Positions 33,514-42,319 of a stretch of 64,000 nucleotides of DNA are shown here, in pieces. The first letter of the stretch is position 1. Each line of letters opens with the position of its first letter. The position numbers and the translations under genes are program-made. The notes beneath the pieces are model-generated. The model was given only the letters and a program-made list of their open reading frames with translations. It did no database searches and was not told where the DNA came from. The DNA is from an uncultured Mucilaginibacter sp. Lineage in GTDB: Bacteria > Bacteroidota > Bacteroidia > Sphingobacteriales > Sphingobacteriaceae. Location of the stretch: NCBI GenBank assembly GCA_903863845.1, contig CAIPDP010000200.1, positions 1-64,000 on the forward strand. The letters run 5' to 3'.

Positions 33514-33531
33514 TCCCAATAGCTATCGGGA
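33514..33531. repeat. Iterated palindrome copy TCCCAATAGCTATCGGGA
   Basis: One mismatch from the perfect TCCCGATAGCTATCGGGA. Directly followed by the 9-bp array. Confidence 0.8.
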
Positions 33532-33594
33532 CAACCAGTTCAACCAATACAACCAGTTCAACCAATAAAACCAATAAAACCAATAAAACTAATC
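33532..33594 (+). repeat. Seven tandem 9-bp units (CAACCAGTT / CAACCAATA)
   Basis: CAACCAGTT, CAACCAATA, CAACCAGTT, CAACCAATA, AAACCAATA, AAACCAATA, AAACTAATC, exactly 9 bp each. The 33355-33703 gap otherwise holds only the 15-bp array, the palindrome, a TTCGGACTTCC word and the next gene's promoter. Confidence 0.92.
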
Positions 33595-33672
33595 CCAACT
33601 TTCGGACTTCCGTACTTCCCAACTTCCCCACTTTCTTATCTTTTGTTAACGTTTCCTCTAACAAGGGCCCAT

Positions 33673-33680
33673 TAAATTTG
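33673..33680 (+). promoter_or_regulatory. Proposed -7 promoter box TAAATTTG for the NAD(P)-binding protein gene
   Basis: A perfect TAnnTTTG match 23 bp before the ATG at 33704. TTTTG at 33641 is a possible but distant -33 element. Confidence 0.5.
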
Positions 33681-33703
33681 TATAACATTAAACAGGAAAA
33701 ATT

Positions 33704-34651
33704 ATGCATACCATATTAGGAGCCGGCGGCCCGGTAGCAAATGCTCTCGCCCGCGAACTGCAAAGCAATAATAATGAACCTACCAGACTTGTGAGCCGGA
33801 AAGAGATCAAAACAAACGGCAAGAACCAAACCTGGGCAAAAGCTGATCTGCTCATCTTTAAAGAAGTACTGGAGGCTGTTAAAGGCTCGAAGGTGATCTA
33901 CCTGACCGCCGGCCTGGTGTACGACAAAAAAATATGGGCCCAACAATGGCCCGTGGTGATGAATAACTTCATCAACGCAGGCAAGGAAACAGGTGCCCGA
34001 CTGATCTTTTTTGACAATGTTTACAGCTATGGTCTGGTCAACGGACCAATGTTGGAAACAACACCCTATAACCCCTCCAGCGTAAAAGGGGAGATACGTG
34101 CCCGTATTGCTACACAATTGCTGGACGAAGCGAAGGCTGGTAATATAACCGCATCGATAGCCCGCGCTGCAGATTTTTATGGCACCGATAACGGCAACAG
34201 CTTTTTTGATGTAATGGTTTTAGACAAGTTTGCGAAAAAGCAAAAAGCCCAATTAATAGGTGACCCTAGTAAGCTGCATAGTTTTAGCTACATCCCGGAT
34301 ATGGGCAAAGGACTGTTTTTATTGGGACAGGATGCTTCCTGTGATAACCAAACCTGGCACATGCCGACTGCAAAGCCCTTAACCGGCCAGCAATTTATTG
34401 AAATTGCTGCAAAGGCAAATGATACCAAACCCAGTTTTATGACCTTGGGTAAATTCATGCTATGGAGCTACGGACTGTTTGTTAAATTTGCTGGTGAAAG
34501 TGTTGAGATGTATTATCAGTACAATCACGATTATATTTTCAACTCTGATAAGTTTGAGAAAGCTTTTAATTTTAAACCGACGAGCTATTTGGAAGGGTTT
34601 AAGATATATGCAGAGAAGGCTGGAAGTTCAAATAAGTCCGTATCCCGATAG
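33704..34651 (+). CDS. NAD-dependent epimerase/dehydratase-like (extended SDR, atypical)
   Basis: Extended Rossmann protein of 315 aa with an N-terminal glycine motif ILGAGGPVANALA. VIYLTAGLVYD and FFDNVYSYG correspond to the strands before the active site. Where extended SDRs carry YxxxK, this sequence reads NPSSVKGEIRA, so the catalytic Tyr appears missing; it may be an atypical or NmrA-like redox sensor. Monocistronic with its own promoter. The C-terminal part FKIYAEK is truncated compared with UDP-sugar epimerases. Substrate unknown. Confidence 0.85.
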   Translation: MHTILGAGGPVANALARELQSNNNEPTRLVSRKEIKTNGKNQTWAKADLLIFKEVLEAVKGSKVIYLTAGLVYDKKIWAQQWPVVMNNFINAGKETGARLIFFDNVYSYGLVNGPMLETTPYNPSSVKGEIRARIATQLLDEAKAGNITASIARAADFYGTDNGNSFFDVMVLDKFAKKQKAQLIGDPSKLHSFSYIPDMGKGLFLLGQDASCDNQTWHMPTAKPLTGQQFIEIAAKANDTKPSFMTLGKFMLWSYGLFVKFAGESVEMYYQYNHDYIFNSDKFEKAFNFKPTSYLEGFKIYAEKAGSSNKSVSR

Positions 34652-34660
34652 CTATCAGGA
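34643..34660. repeat. Iterated palindrome copy TCCCGATAGCTATCAGGA
   Basis: One mismatch from the consensus. It overlaps the last codons of the SDR-like gene (VSR then stop), so this copy is partly coding. Confidence 0.8.
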
Positions 34661-34685
34661 GTACGCAAGGTGCATATTGGTTGTT

Positions 34686-34716
34686 TACCACTTGCAAGAG
34701 TTTTCAACTCGTGGTA
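34686..34716 (+). terminator. Hairpin after the SDR-like gene
   Basis: TACCAC ... GTGGTA with an inner GAGTT/AACTC stem, followed by AAAAA on the plus strand. It lies between convergent genes. A terminator role is inferred; the T-run is weak. Confidence 0.4.
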
Positions 34717-34767
34717 AAAATCAATAAGCTTCCAACTGATAGTACTGTTGGCTTTAAAAACTCGGCC

Positions 34768-37416
34768 TCAAAATTGAAAATTGACCTTAAACATCAACGA
34801 CCGGGGACGTAACGTATATGTTGACATCGTAAAAATGTTTGCTGTATACCCGTAGCTTTTAAAAGTTTTTGCGTCGAAAATATTATCAGCTCCAACAGAC
34901 AGATCAATTTTCGGTTTAGCCAGGGTTTTCTGAAAATAAAAGTCAGCGAAATAACTTTCGAATTTTGACATCGAGCGTTGGAAATCGGCATACTGCGTAA
35001 CATTACCACCAATACTCCAACGGGGCTGCAAAAATAGTTTAAGTGATAGGTTTTGTTTTAAGGATAAAATAGGGCTTTCGATCAGCTTCTTCCCTCCTGC
35101 ATCATTTGAATTATAAAAAGCAGATAAACTGGTATTATAGATGACCGAAATATTTGGCGAAAAGCTGGAAGTGATCCTCGTATGAACCGAATATACCTCC
35201 GCAATGATATGATACAGGTTGTTTTGTTGCAGCTCATTCAGGCGGTTAAGGGTATAATTTCCTCCAATATTAAAATTTGTCCTGATCACATCATCATATT
35301 TGCTCCCATTTAATGAAGCACCGAAACTTTCTGTCCGATTAGGGAACGCTACAAAATTTCTGGTTGTTAAAATACCCGCGTATAGGTAATCAACCAGGAA
35401 ATTATTAGCTGTGCTTACGTACAGTAAATCAAAATTTGCAAAAATTCCCCTTACAATATTTCGATAGTTCAAGGCGTAAACTGCCGCATAACTTTTTTTC
35501 TGATCGATCGTTTGCTGGTCGTTTACCAGGTCCCTGTAATCAACCAGGACATAACTGCTGTTGCCATTGTTGATAATGCTGGTTGATCTGGATAGGGATA
35601 GGGTATTTTCAACATAAGCATTTATGGTATACCTGACCGTCAATGCAGGCTCAATTAATAGCAAACGGTCATTTCGGTTAACCCGCTTTTCAGTATTCTC
35701 GATGTAATTATAACTACTTTTCAGATCAATAGAACCGTTCCAGTTATCGCTTTCAAAGGCCAACCCCACATTTTCAAAAACCCGGCTAAATTGACGGTTA
35801 ATGGTATCTGTAAAATCTGCTCCCGGAATTAAATACATTCCATTTTGAATCTTAAAAAGGGCGTTGCTGGTCCGTTCATTTTTAACTTCGAACCCTGATA
35901 GGGTGCTGATCGAAAAATCCCGAAGACGCAACAACCAGGAAATATCATTTTCCGTGGAAAATGTTTTACCTGAAACTTTTTGTGAAAGCCCATCATAGGA
36001 ATAGCCCCCATTCAATGTATCAGCAAACAGTCCCGGTTTTATCGTTAGACTTTGTGGCTGAGTACTATAATTAACCATCGAGTTGATATCAACTGTACTA
36101 TTACCTGTTTTTATGATCGCTTTTAGCCTGTTAACCAGGTTAAAAAGGGGTTGTAAAAGCTGCTGATCCGATGCAGGAGCTAATAGATCATCTGTATTCG
36201 TTTCCCGGGACGCATAGCCATTCAGGCTATTTCGCAGGTATAAATTATCGGTGTTTTGTTCGAGTACGATGCAGGAAATGAATTTGGAATAAGCGTTGAT
36301 GGAAGAATGATGCTCTGTTAAATTGATCGAATCAGCCGGTAAATAGATCGCGGTTTGTACCAACGATCGGGAGCTTATCCTGTCATTTTCCAGGGCAATA
36401 TTGAGTTTCAGATCAATGTTTTTACTGACGCCGAACAAAAAATTACTTGAAATCAAATTGTTATTATTGAACCAAAAGCGCGACTGGTCAATTTGAGGGA
36501 CATCCGGTTTTAAGACCGAAAGTTGCGGTGTTCCGGCGCTATAGTTATCAGACCAACCGGATGGCTTATTTTGTTCCATTATTTCGGGGTCGAGATTTTT
36601 GCCCGTATTATTAGTTTTTATTGTATTGATAAATTGCAGATCCTTATCAAACTTCAATAACGCAACCTCGTCATTCCTTGTATTTAAGGGCATCCCCGCA
36701 CCAACCGAACCCATTCCAATGATTCGCGATTTTGCATCTTTTCGAAGTTTAATATTGATGGCGGCCCGGTTTGAATAGATGCTACCTTTCAGGGCCTTTA
36801 TCGGCTGGTGGTCGGGCAGAACCTGAACCTGGTCAACATCAGCTGATGGCAAATTATTGCTGGCGATGGCATATTGATCTTCTAAAAGATCCTTCCCCTC
36901 GATGTAAAATTTGTTGATCGCCCGATTGTTAAATAATATCTGGCCCGTTTCTGAAACAGAAATACCCGGCAGTTTTTTGATGACATCAATGATACGCCGG
37001 TCGCTACTATCAGAAAAGGCTTTGACCGAATAGCTGATCGTATCTTTATTACCACGTATGGGTGCTGGCGCCTGTTTTATGATAACCTCTGGCAAGTTGT
37101 TAATTGCGGGCTTCATCACAACAACAAACGTTTTAGAAATATTCGGCCCTAATACAATTATTTGCTTTTCAAACCCAAGAATTGAAACTTCCAGCAGGGT
37201 ACTATCCTTTGTAACCGACTTAAGACTAAAATTACCCTCAATGTCAGTAATTGTATAAGCCAATATATCCTGATGATTATTTGAAAACAGGATAACATTT
37301 GCCTCAGCGATCGCTTTGTTACCTGTTGATACAATAGTGCCTTTAATATTTATTTGAGCTTTTGCAACGAGTGTTGCGGAAAAGAAAAAGAGGATACAAA
37401 TTAACCGGACATTCAC
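34768..37416 (-). CDS. TonB-dependent-receptor-like outer-membrane protein with CarboxypepD_reg domain
   Basis: An 882-residue outer-membrane protein. Signal peptide to about residue 20 (LVAKAQ), a CarboxypepD_reg domain at about 21-100 (INIKGTIVSTGNKAIAEANV), a plug-like domain at about 110-230 (DVIKKLPGISVSETGQILFN, FYIEGKDLL) and a long barrel ending in the aromatic strand SLMFKVNFQF. It is shorter than SusC proteins and lacks a SusD partner, so polysaccharide uptake is not implied. It starts at GTG, 20 bp after the GLPGLI gene, an arrangement typical of the GLPGLI/OMP pair; both probably handle one exported ligand or peptide. Confidence 0.88.
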   Translation of the reverse strand: MNVRLICILFFFSATLVAKAQINIKGTIVSTGNKAIAEANVILFSNNHQDILAYTITDIEGNFSLKSVTKDSTLLEVSILGFEKQIIVLGPNISKTFVVVMKPAINNLPEVIIKQAPAPIRGNKDTISYSVKAFSDSSDRRIIDVIKKLPGISVSETGQILFNNRAINKFYIEGKDLLEDQYAIASNNLPSADVDQVQVLPDHQPIKALKGSIYSNRAAINIKLRKDAKSRIIGMGSVGAGMPLNTRNDEVALLKFDKDLQFINTIKTNNTGKNLDPEIMEQNKPSGWSDNYSAGTPQLSVLKPDVPQIDQSRFWFNNNNLISSNFLFGVSKNIDLKLNIALENDRISSRSLVQTAIYLPADSINLTEHHSSINAYSKFISCIVLEQNTDNLYLRNSLNGYASRETNTDDLLAPASDQQLLQPLFNLVNRLKAIIKTGNSTVDINSMVNYSTQPQSLTIKPGLFADTLNGGYSYDGLSQKVSGKTFSTENDISWLLRLRDFSISTLSGFEVKNERTSNALFKIQNGMYLIPGADFTDTINRQFSRVFENVGLAFESDNWNGSIDLKSSYNYIENTEKRVNRNDRLLLIEPALTVRYTINAYVENTLSLSRSTSIINNGNSSYVLVDYRDLVNDQQTIDQKKSYAAVYALNYRNIVRGIFANFDLLYVSTANNFLVDYLYAGILTTRNFVAFPNRTESFGASLNGSKYDDVIRTNFNIGGNYTLNRLNELQQNNLYHIIAEVYSVHTRITSSFSPNISVIYNTSLSAFYNSNDAGGKKLIESPILSLKQNLSLKLFLQPRWSIGGNVTQYADFQRSMSKFESYFADFYFQKTLAKPKIDLSVGADNIFDAKTFKSYGYTANIFTMSTYTLRPRSLMFKVNFQF

Positions 37417-37436
37417 AGTTTTTTTGGTGATTACCG

Positions 37437-38204
37437 TTATTGACTTTCAGATTTCAATTTTGCTTCGTCGCCATTTGAAAATTGTCCGGTTTTAAAAGCT
37501 GCCGCTTCGTTTGCAGCAGCTTTGTACCATTGTGTTGCCGTAACAAGGGCAAAAGGCTCTGTTTTAATTTTCTCCCGGGGCTTGTTAACTGGCCTCATTC
37601 GCAATAATTCAGCGCTGATTCCGGCTGTTGATCTTACCTGTACGATCAAGCCGGGCAAGCCGTAATAATAATAGGGCCCTTCGGGTAAAGGGATCTCAGT
37701 TGTGAACCATGCTGTTATTGTTGAAGTATCTTTTCTGGTTGTTGCCTTTCGGCAGAAGAAACCGTCGATCTTTTTCGTTTCTTTCCCAATGACCCATTTC
37801 CTGCTACTTAAAGTATCCTTAACAAATCCGAGATTTTGCCGGCCAATATATTGAACCATAACAGCCATCCGCTTTGCATAGTCTTTTATTATTTTGAACT
37901 CACAGGCGTTTTGAGCGAAATCCTTGCTGCTTAGGGGGGCTAAAGTGATATGATTGCTACCATTGCTTGCCCTTGCAATTCTTTCGTTCAACATTTTTTT
38001 GTCGTCGTCAGCACCCTTCCCATGGAAATAGCTTTTGTCTCCCGCAATGTCTAAAATGCCAATGTCGTCAATGATAGTTTCACCATTTTTGATGTATTTG
38101 AACTGATATTCAACCGTAGCAACTATTTTATCGCTGGTTTGTGCCTTTACCGACATGATCGATAAGAGTCCAAATACAATTAAGATGGCGAAACTCCTGA
38201 ACAT
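37437..38204 (-). CDS. GLPGLI family protein
   Basis: A 255-aa secreted protein named for its GLPGLI motif, present as YYGLPGLIVQV. Signal peptide MFRSFAILIVFGLLSIMSVKAQ. Other conserved parts are the paired Cys-containing FFCRKATT and AWFTTEIPLPEGPYYYYGL. The family's function is unknown, but it regularly pairs with a receptor-like barrel, as here (20 bp gap). First gene of a two-gene operon. Confidence 0.93.
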   Translation of the reverse strand: MFRSFAILIVFGLLSIMSVKAQTSDKIVATVEYQFKYIKNGETIIDDIGILDIAGDKSYFHGKGADDDKKMLNERIARASNGSNHITLAPLSSKDFAQNACEFKIIKDYAKRMAVMVQYIGRQNLGFVKDTLSSRKWVIGKETKKIDGFFCRKATTRKDTSTITAWFTTEIPLPEGPYYYYGLPGLIVQVRSTAGISAELLRMRPVNKPREKIKTEPFALVTATQWYKAAANEAAAFKTGQFSNGDEAKLKSESQ

Positions 38205-38299
38205 AAATTATAGTTATTAGTGTCATGAAGAAAATCACGCTTCTCCGCGAAGGAAAAAAAGCTAATTATTTACCCCTATTTTTAGTGATTTTTAACAGG

Positions 38300-38586
38300 C
38301 TAATTCGGCACAATAATTTGCGAAATGTTTGTACCGCAGGCAGCATCTGAAAGTTTTGCCATGTTTTGCAGCCCCTGCATAGCCTCGTCATAGCTTGCAC
38401 CATAGGCAACTATATTCCAGGTTACACCGCATTTGCTGATATAGAATGCTGCAATGCGCACCTGAAGTGCACAAAAGCTGATGCAGATTTATCGTAACAG
38501 ACGGCTGATCCGTTAATATTCGGCGTACTTGCGAAACCTGCAAGAGTGCAGAACGCTAAATAAAAGAACAATACAAGTTTTTACAT
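38300..38586 (-). pseudogene. Broken small secreted-protein gene
   Basis: On the minus strand from 38586 the reading is ATG-TAA-AAA then a clear signal-peptide-like LVLFFYLAFCTLAGFAS. The second codon TAA probably derives from AAA, giving a normal MKK start. The frame continues as TPNINGSAVCYDKSASAFVHF and then must shift by one base to read QVRIAAFYISKCGVTWN and DAACGTNISQIIVPN before a TAG at 38300. So there is one nonsense and one frameshift lesion. Four cysteines suggest a small disulfide-bonded exported protein. No ORF in the track covers it. Confidence 0.65.
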
Positions 38587-38972
38587 TTTCTATTTTGATT
38601 GGTTGAACTTTCGAACCTGATTATCTGCAATAGCTAATTAATTCTTCGGAAACTGATCTTATTTAAACAGGTTGTGCAGATAAAGCATTTAACTGCCGTC
38701 GGGATAAAAACTTTTACCAGAATATTTCAGTAATTATTTCAAACTGGGTATACTCAAAATTCACCTATTTTGTGGCTGAGCACAACTACAAAACCATGTA
38801 GTATTGACCCACAAAAAAATGTAGTACCAAAAAAGTGAGAATAGTTTAATATTTCAAAGATTCGCATCGTGATCGTTTGTCTTCCGCACCACACCTTTTG
38901 TCCATCAATGCATCTTTCGGAATCCCAAAAACTATCGGGATGCAGACTTACGTCGAATCCCGACTTAAAACT
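38587..38972. other. Intergenic region upstream of oligoendopeptidase F
   Basis: I see no gene. It contains a repeat remnant (CATCTTTCGGAATCCCAAAA then ACTATCGGGATGC, 38911-38942) shared inverted with 23122-23152. The minus-strand ORF 38754-39017 overlaps the pepF start and looks random. Confidence 0.5.
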
Positions 38973-38980
38973 TAAATTTG
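38973..38980 (+). promoter_or_regulatory. Proposed pepF -7 promoter box TAAATTTG
   Basis: A perfect TAnnTTTG match 18 bp before the ATG at 38999. The TTG used as ORF-track start (38978) lies inside this box, which supports the downstream ATG. Confidence 0.6.
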
Positions 38981-38998
38981 CAAGGAAACTCAACCGCC

Positions 38999-40702
38999 AT
39001 GATAGCCAAAAAGCCAAGAAAATACATTCCTGAGAATTTCGAGATCAAATGGGAAAGCCTGGAACCACTGTTTACTGAACTAAAAGACAGGCAGATCAAT
39101 TCTGTTGACGCTCTGGAACAATGGCTCCGCGACCGCAGCGAACTGGAAGCCGTGCTCGAAGAAGATTTCGCCTGGCGCTATATCCGCATGACCTGTGATA
39201 CGGCCAGTGAAGAATTGCTGCAAAAATTTCAATATTTCGCTACCGAGATCGAGCCCAAAATTGCACCCTACAGCAATGAACTTAACAAGAAGTTAATTGC
39301 CAGCCCTTATACAGAACAGCTGGACCAGCAAAAATATTTCATCTACCTGCGCGGTGTAAAAAAAGCACTCGAATTATTCAGGGAAGAAAATATTCCAATC
39401 CTCACCGAGATACAGGTAGAACAGCAAAAATACCAGTCGATTACCGGCTCTATGTCGGTACACCTTGACGATAAAGAATTTACGCTCGAACAAGCAGCCG
39501 TTCGTCTGAAAGACACCGACCGCAAAATCAGACAACAGGCCTGGGAAACTATTACCTCCCGCCGCCTGCTGGATACAGATCAACTGAACAGCTTGTTTAA
39601 CCAGTTACGGGAACTACGTCACCAGGTAGCCCTGAATGCCGGGTTCGAAAACTTCCGCGATTATATGTTCCAGGCGCTTGGTCGGTTTGACTATACCCCG
39701 CAGGATTGCTATGCTTTTCATGAGGCAATTCAACATGCTATAGTGCCTATCCTTCACCAACAGGCCGAAAAACGTAAACAAGCACTTGGATTAGACCATT
39801 TGGAACCCTGGGACATGGATGTAGATGTATCTGGCAAGTCGGCCCTGAAACCCTTCAAGGATGGCAGTGAACTGATCGAGAAATCGATCCGTTGTTTCAG
39901 CAATATCGGACCGTATCTTGGCGAAAGGCTGGAAATCATGAAGGAAAATGGCTTGTTCGATGTCGAAAGCCGTAAAGGTAAAGCCCCCGGCGGCTACAAT
40001 TACCCGCTGGCTGAAACCGGTGCACCTTTCATCTTCATGAACTCGGCCAATACTTTCCGCGACCTTACCACGATGGTGCACGAAGGCGGCCATGCCGTTC
40101 ATACCTTTCTTACGGCCGACCTCGAACTAAACGATTTTAAACATTGTCCTTCTGAAGTTGCCGAACTGGCCTCTATGTCGATGGAACTGATATCCATGGA
40201 CAATTGGGACGTTTATTTTGACAACGAAGAAGACCTCAAACGCGCCAAGCGGGATCAGTTGTTCGACGTACTTAAAACTTTACCATGGGTAGCCGTGGTT
40301 GACCAATTCCAACATTGGATCTATACCAACCCAACTCATACCAACGAAGAGCGTACACAAGCATGGCTGCAAATATTTGAAAGCTTCGGTGCCAGCTTTG
40401 CCAATTGGAGCACGCATAAAGAAGCAGAGGCCAATCTCTGGCAAAAACAACTTCATATTTTTGAGGTTCCATTTTACTATATCGAATATGGGATGGCACA
40501 ATTAGGTGCTATAGCTGTATGGAAAAACTATAAAGAAAATCCAGAAAAAGGTCTACAACAATACATCGACGCACTCAAACTGGGCTATACCAAAACTATC
40601 AAACAGATCTACGAAACCGCTGGTATAAAATTTGATTTCAGCGCCGGCTACGTGAAAGAGCTGGCTGAATTTGTGAAAAATGAGATAGAGAAATTGGGTT
40701 AG
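38999..40702 (+). CDS. pepF: M3 family oligoendopeptidase F
   Basis: A cytoplasmic zinc metallopeptidase that cleaves short peptides. The zinc motif HExxH is in MVHEGGHAVHTFL (about residue 355), with the third ligand Glu in SEVAELASMSMELISM. The N-terminal half is helical (PENFEIKWESLEPLF). The start is ATG 38999 (MIAKKPRKYIPEN), giving 567 aa; the ORF-track TTG falls inside the promoter box. Monocistronic with a hairpin terminator. Confidence 0.94.
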   Translation: MIAKKPRKYIPENFEIKWESLEPLFTELKDRQINSVDALEQWLRDRSELEAVLEEDFAWRYIRMTCDTASEELLQKFQYFATEIEPKIAPYSNELNKKLIASPYTEQLDQQKYFIYLRGVKKALELFREENIPILTEIQVEQQKYQSITGSMSVHLDDKEFTLEQAAVRLKDTDRKIRQQAWETITSRRLLDTDQLNSLFNQLRELRHQVALNAGFENFRDYMFQALGRFDYTPQDCYAFHEAIQHAIVPILHQQAEKRKQALGLDHLEPWDMDVDVSGKSALKPFKDGSELIEKSIRCFSNIGPYLGERLEIMKENGLFDVESRKGKAPGGYNYPLAETGAPFIFMNSANTFRDLTTMVHEGGHAVHTFLTADLELNDFKHCPSEVAELASMSMELISMDNWDVYFDNEEDLKRAKRDQLFDVLKTLPWVAVVDQFQHWIYTNPTHTNEERTQAWLQIFESFGASFANWSTHKEAEANLWQKQLHIFEVPFYYIEYGMAQLGAIAVWKNYKENPEKGLQQYIDALKLGYTKTIKQIYETAGIKFDFSAGYVKELAEFVKNEIEKLG

Positions 40703-40724
40703 GAGTCCGGAAGATAAACACAGA

Positions 40725-40755
40725 GAATTACGAAGTTTTAAAAACTTCGTAATTC
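40725..40755 (+). terminator. Terminator after pepF
   Basis: GAATTACGAAGTTTT then AAAACTTCGTAATTC, a long A/T-rich stem ending in TTTCC, 23 bp past the stop codon. Confidence 0.75.
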
Positions 40756-40925
40756 TTTCCTGAAACCCTTTCGGACTTTCCAACTAAAACATTTGTCGCC
40801 ATAGTGTAATTCATCAAAAGAATTTAATCCTTTTAACTCCTTTCTTATCAAACAGATAATAAACCCATAAGGCTTTCAATGTGTATTTAAAAAACCACGG
40901 GCCCGATATGGTGTTATTAAATGAT

Positions 40926-41588
40926 ATGAAAAAGCTAAGAATTCTATTTGCCCTGCTGTTTTCGGTGAATACAGTATTTGGGCAGGGCTATAAACCCACT
41001 AAGATCGACAAACTGGTTACAATATCTTTACCGTCGGGCTATATTCAAAAAGATACGTTGGGTCAGCACATTTATTCGGCCAATACCGACTTTGGTTATT
41101 TAGTTGCTACAGTTGAGCCAAATGCAAAAGACAACCAGGCTCTTAAACGCGAAAAAGACCTGAATGCACTGATGAAAAATTATATTAGGGGTATTCAGCA
41201 GCAATCCGGTGATGGCAGCACACAAAATGTACGGGATACTACTGTTGGCAATTTAGAGGCTAAAGCATTTACGCTGGTCACCGACGATGGTAACGGCAAT
41301 GTGCAGGACCGGAACTTTTTGGTGATCTATACAAAAGACGCCACCTATTCTTTCCAATATGCCTACCCTGATACAAGAAAAGACCTTGTGAACAGTGAAG
41401 CAAAAGCATTTTTCGGTTCTATCAACCTTTCACCTGAATTGCAACGAGATGACCAGTATACTGATATCAACAGCACATCTTCTGCCAGCATTACGCTGAT
41501 AATCTGGATGATCGCTGGTGGTATAGCTGTAGTTGCCGGCGGCTGGTACCTTTATTCCAAAAGTCAACGCAATAACGAACTAGCTTAA
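40926..41588 (+). CDS. Hypothetical exported protein with C-terminal membrane anchor
   Basis: A 220-aa protein with a signal peptide (MKKLRILFALLFSVNTVFGQ) and one C-terminal helix (ITLIIWMIAGGIAVVAGGWYLY) followed by a basic tail, so most of it lies in the periplasm. The mid-region (TISLPSGYIQKDTLGQH, NVRDTTVGNLEAKAFTL, TKDATYSFQYAYP) has a fold pattern reminiscent of PsbP/DcrB-like domains; this is only pattern similarity. I choose ATG 40926 rather than 40881, as the longer start lacks a signal peptide. No operon partner. Confidence 0.75.
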   Translation: MKKLRILFALLFSVNTVFGQGYKPTKIDKLVTISLPSGYIQKDTLGQHIYSANTDFGYLVATVEPNAKDNQALKREKDLNALMKNYIRGIQQQSGDGSTQNVRDTTVGNLEAKAFTLVTDDGNGNVQDRNFLVIYTKDATYSFQYAYPDTRKDLVNSEAKAFFGSINLSPELQRDDQYTDINSTSSASITLIIWMIAGGIAVVAGGWYLYSKSQRNNELA

Positions 41589-41591
41589 TTG

Positions 41592-42245
41592 CTAGCGCAG
41601 CAGGCCCCTTTGCCAACCGGGCTTTTGAATAAAAGAACGGCTATCCAGCCAATATAGCCAAACAACAGTAAGTACAAAGCCTATAACCGAACCGGCGAGT
41701 ACATCTTCAAAAAAATGCTCGCTAAGGTACATGCGGGAGTACCCTACCATTATAGCTAAGAGTAAGAATACGGGCGCCCAGCCTTTATTCTTACTCCAGT
41801 AGCTTAACAGCACCGCTGCTGAAAATGCTGTGGTCGTGTGTCCGGAAGGAAAGCTATGTTGACTTAATATTTCAACTCCTTTTACAAAATGGGCATGATC
41901 TAACAAATGTCCGAAATACAACTTTGGCCTGGGCGCATCAAACAGAAATTTAATGAGCTGAGCCGAAAGGGAAGTTATGGCATAGGAACTTGCCAGGATG
42001 AGCGCTTTGCGATAGCTAAAAAACAAGAGAAAAAGGGAAAGACTGATTGCGGTCCAACCATCGCCCAGGTCGGTAATATACGGTGCCAGGCTATCAGCCA
42101 GCGGAAAATTTAGTCTGTTTACTGCAAAGTAAATTTCCGGTCGCGAAAAATTCATTTTGATAACCAGACAGATAATCAAAATCGCCAGATAAGGTACAAC
42201 CATCCACCTTATCTTACGTAATACGGAACGCAAACTATTTTCCAC
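41592..42245 (-). CDS. PAP2 (phosphatidic acid phosphatase) family membrane protein
   Basis: A membrane phosphatase of 217 aa with about six helices. All three signature motifs are present: KFLFDAPRP (KxxxxxxRP), FPSGHTT (PSGH) and SRMYLSEHFFEDVLAG (SRxxxxxHxxxD). Likely acts on lipid phosphates such as undecaprenyl diphosphate or phosphatidate on the periplasmic face. Divergent from the APC permease across a 74 bp gap with nested inverted repeats. Confidence 0.93.
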   Translation of the reverse strand: MENSLRSVLRKIRWMVVPYLAILIICLVIKMNFSRPEIYFAVNRLNFPLADSLAPYITDLGDGWTAISLSLFLLFFSYRKALILASSYAITSLSAQLIKFLFDAPRPKLYFGHLLDHAHFVKGVEILSQHSFPSGHTTTAFSAAVLLSYWSKNKGWAPVFLLLAIMVGYSRMYLSEHFFEDVLAGSVIGFVLTVVWLYWLDSRSFIQKPGWQRGLLR

Positions 42246-42302
42246 GGCTGCAATTTATACTATTTAATTCAATGCAAAAAAATAGTATGTTTGGATGCAG
42301 CC
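42246..42302. promoter_or_regulatory. Nested inverted repeat between PAP2 and permease genes
   Basis: Outer arms GGCTGCA (42246-42252) and TGCAGCC (42296-42302); inner arms ATACTATTT (42257-42265) and AAATAGTAT (42280-42288). It occupies almost the whole divergent gap and the right inner arm overlaps the permease -7 box. A shared operator or mRNA hairpin is possible. Confidence 0.5.
42286..42293 (+). promoter_or_regulatory. Proposed permease -7 promoter box TATGTTTG
   Basis: A perfect TAnnTTTG match 26 bp before the permease ATG. Confidence 0.5.
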
Positions 42303-42319
42303 TAACTCAATAGAACTGA

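Noticed and set aside
38754-39017. Minus-strand 87-aa ORF upstream of pepF
   Set aside because: It overlaps the pepF promoter and start, contains a repeat remnant, and shows no recognisable features.
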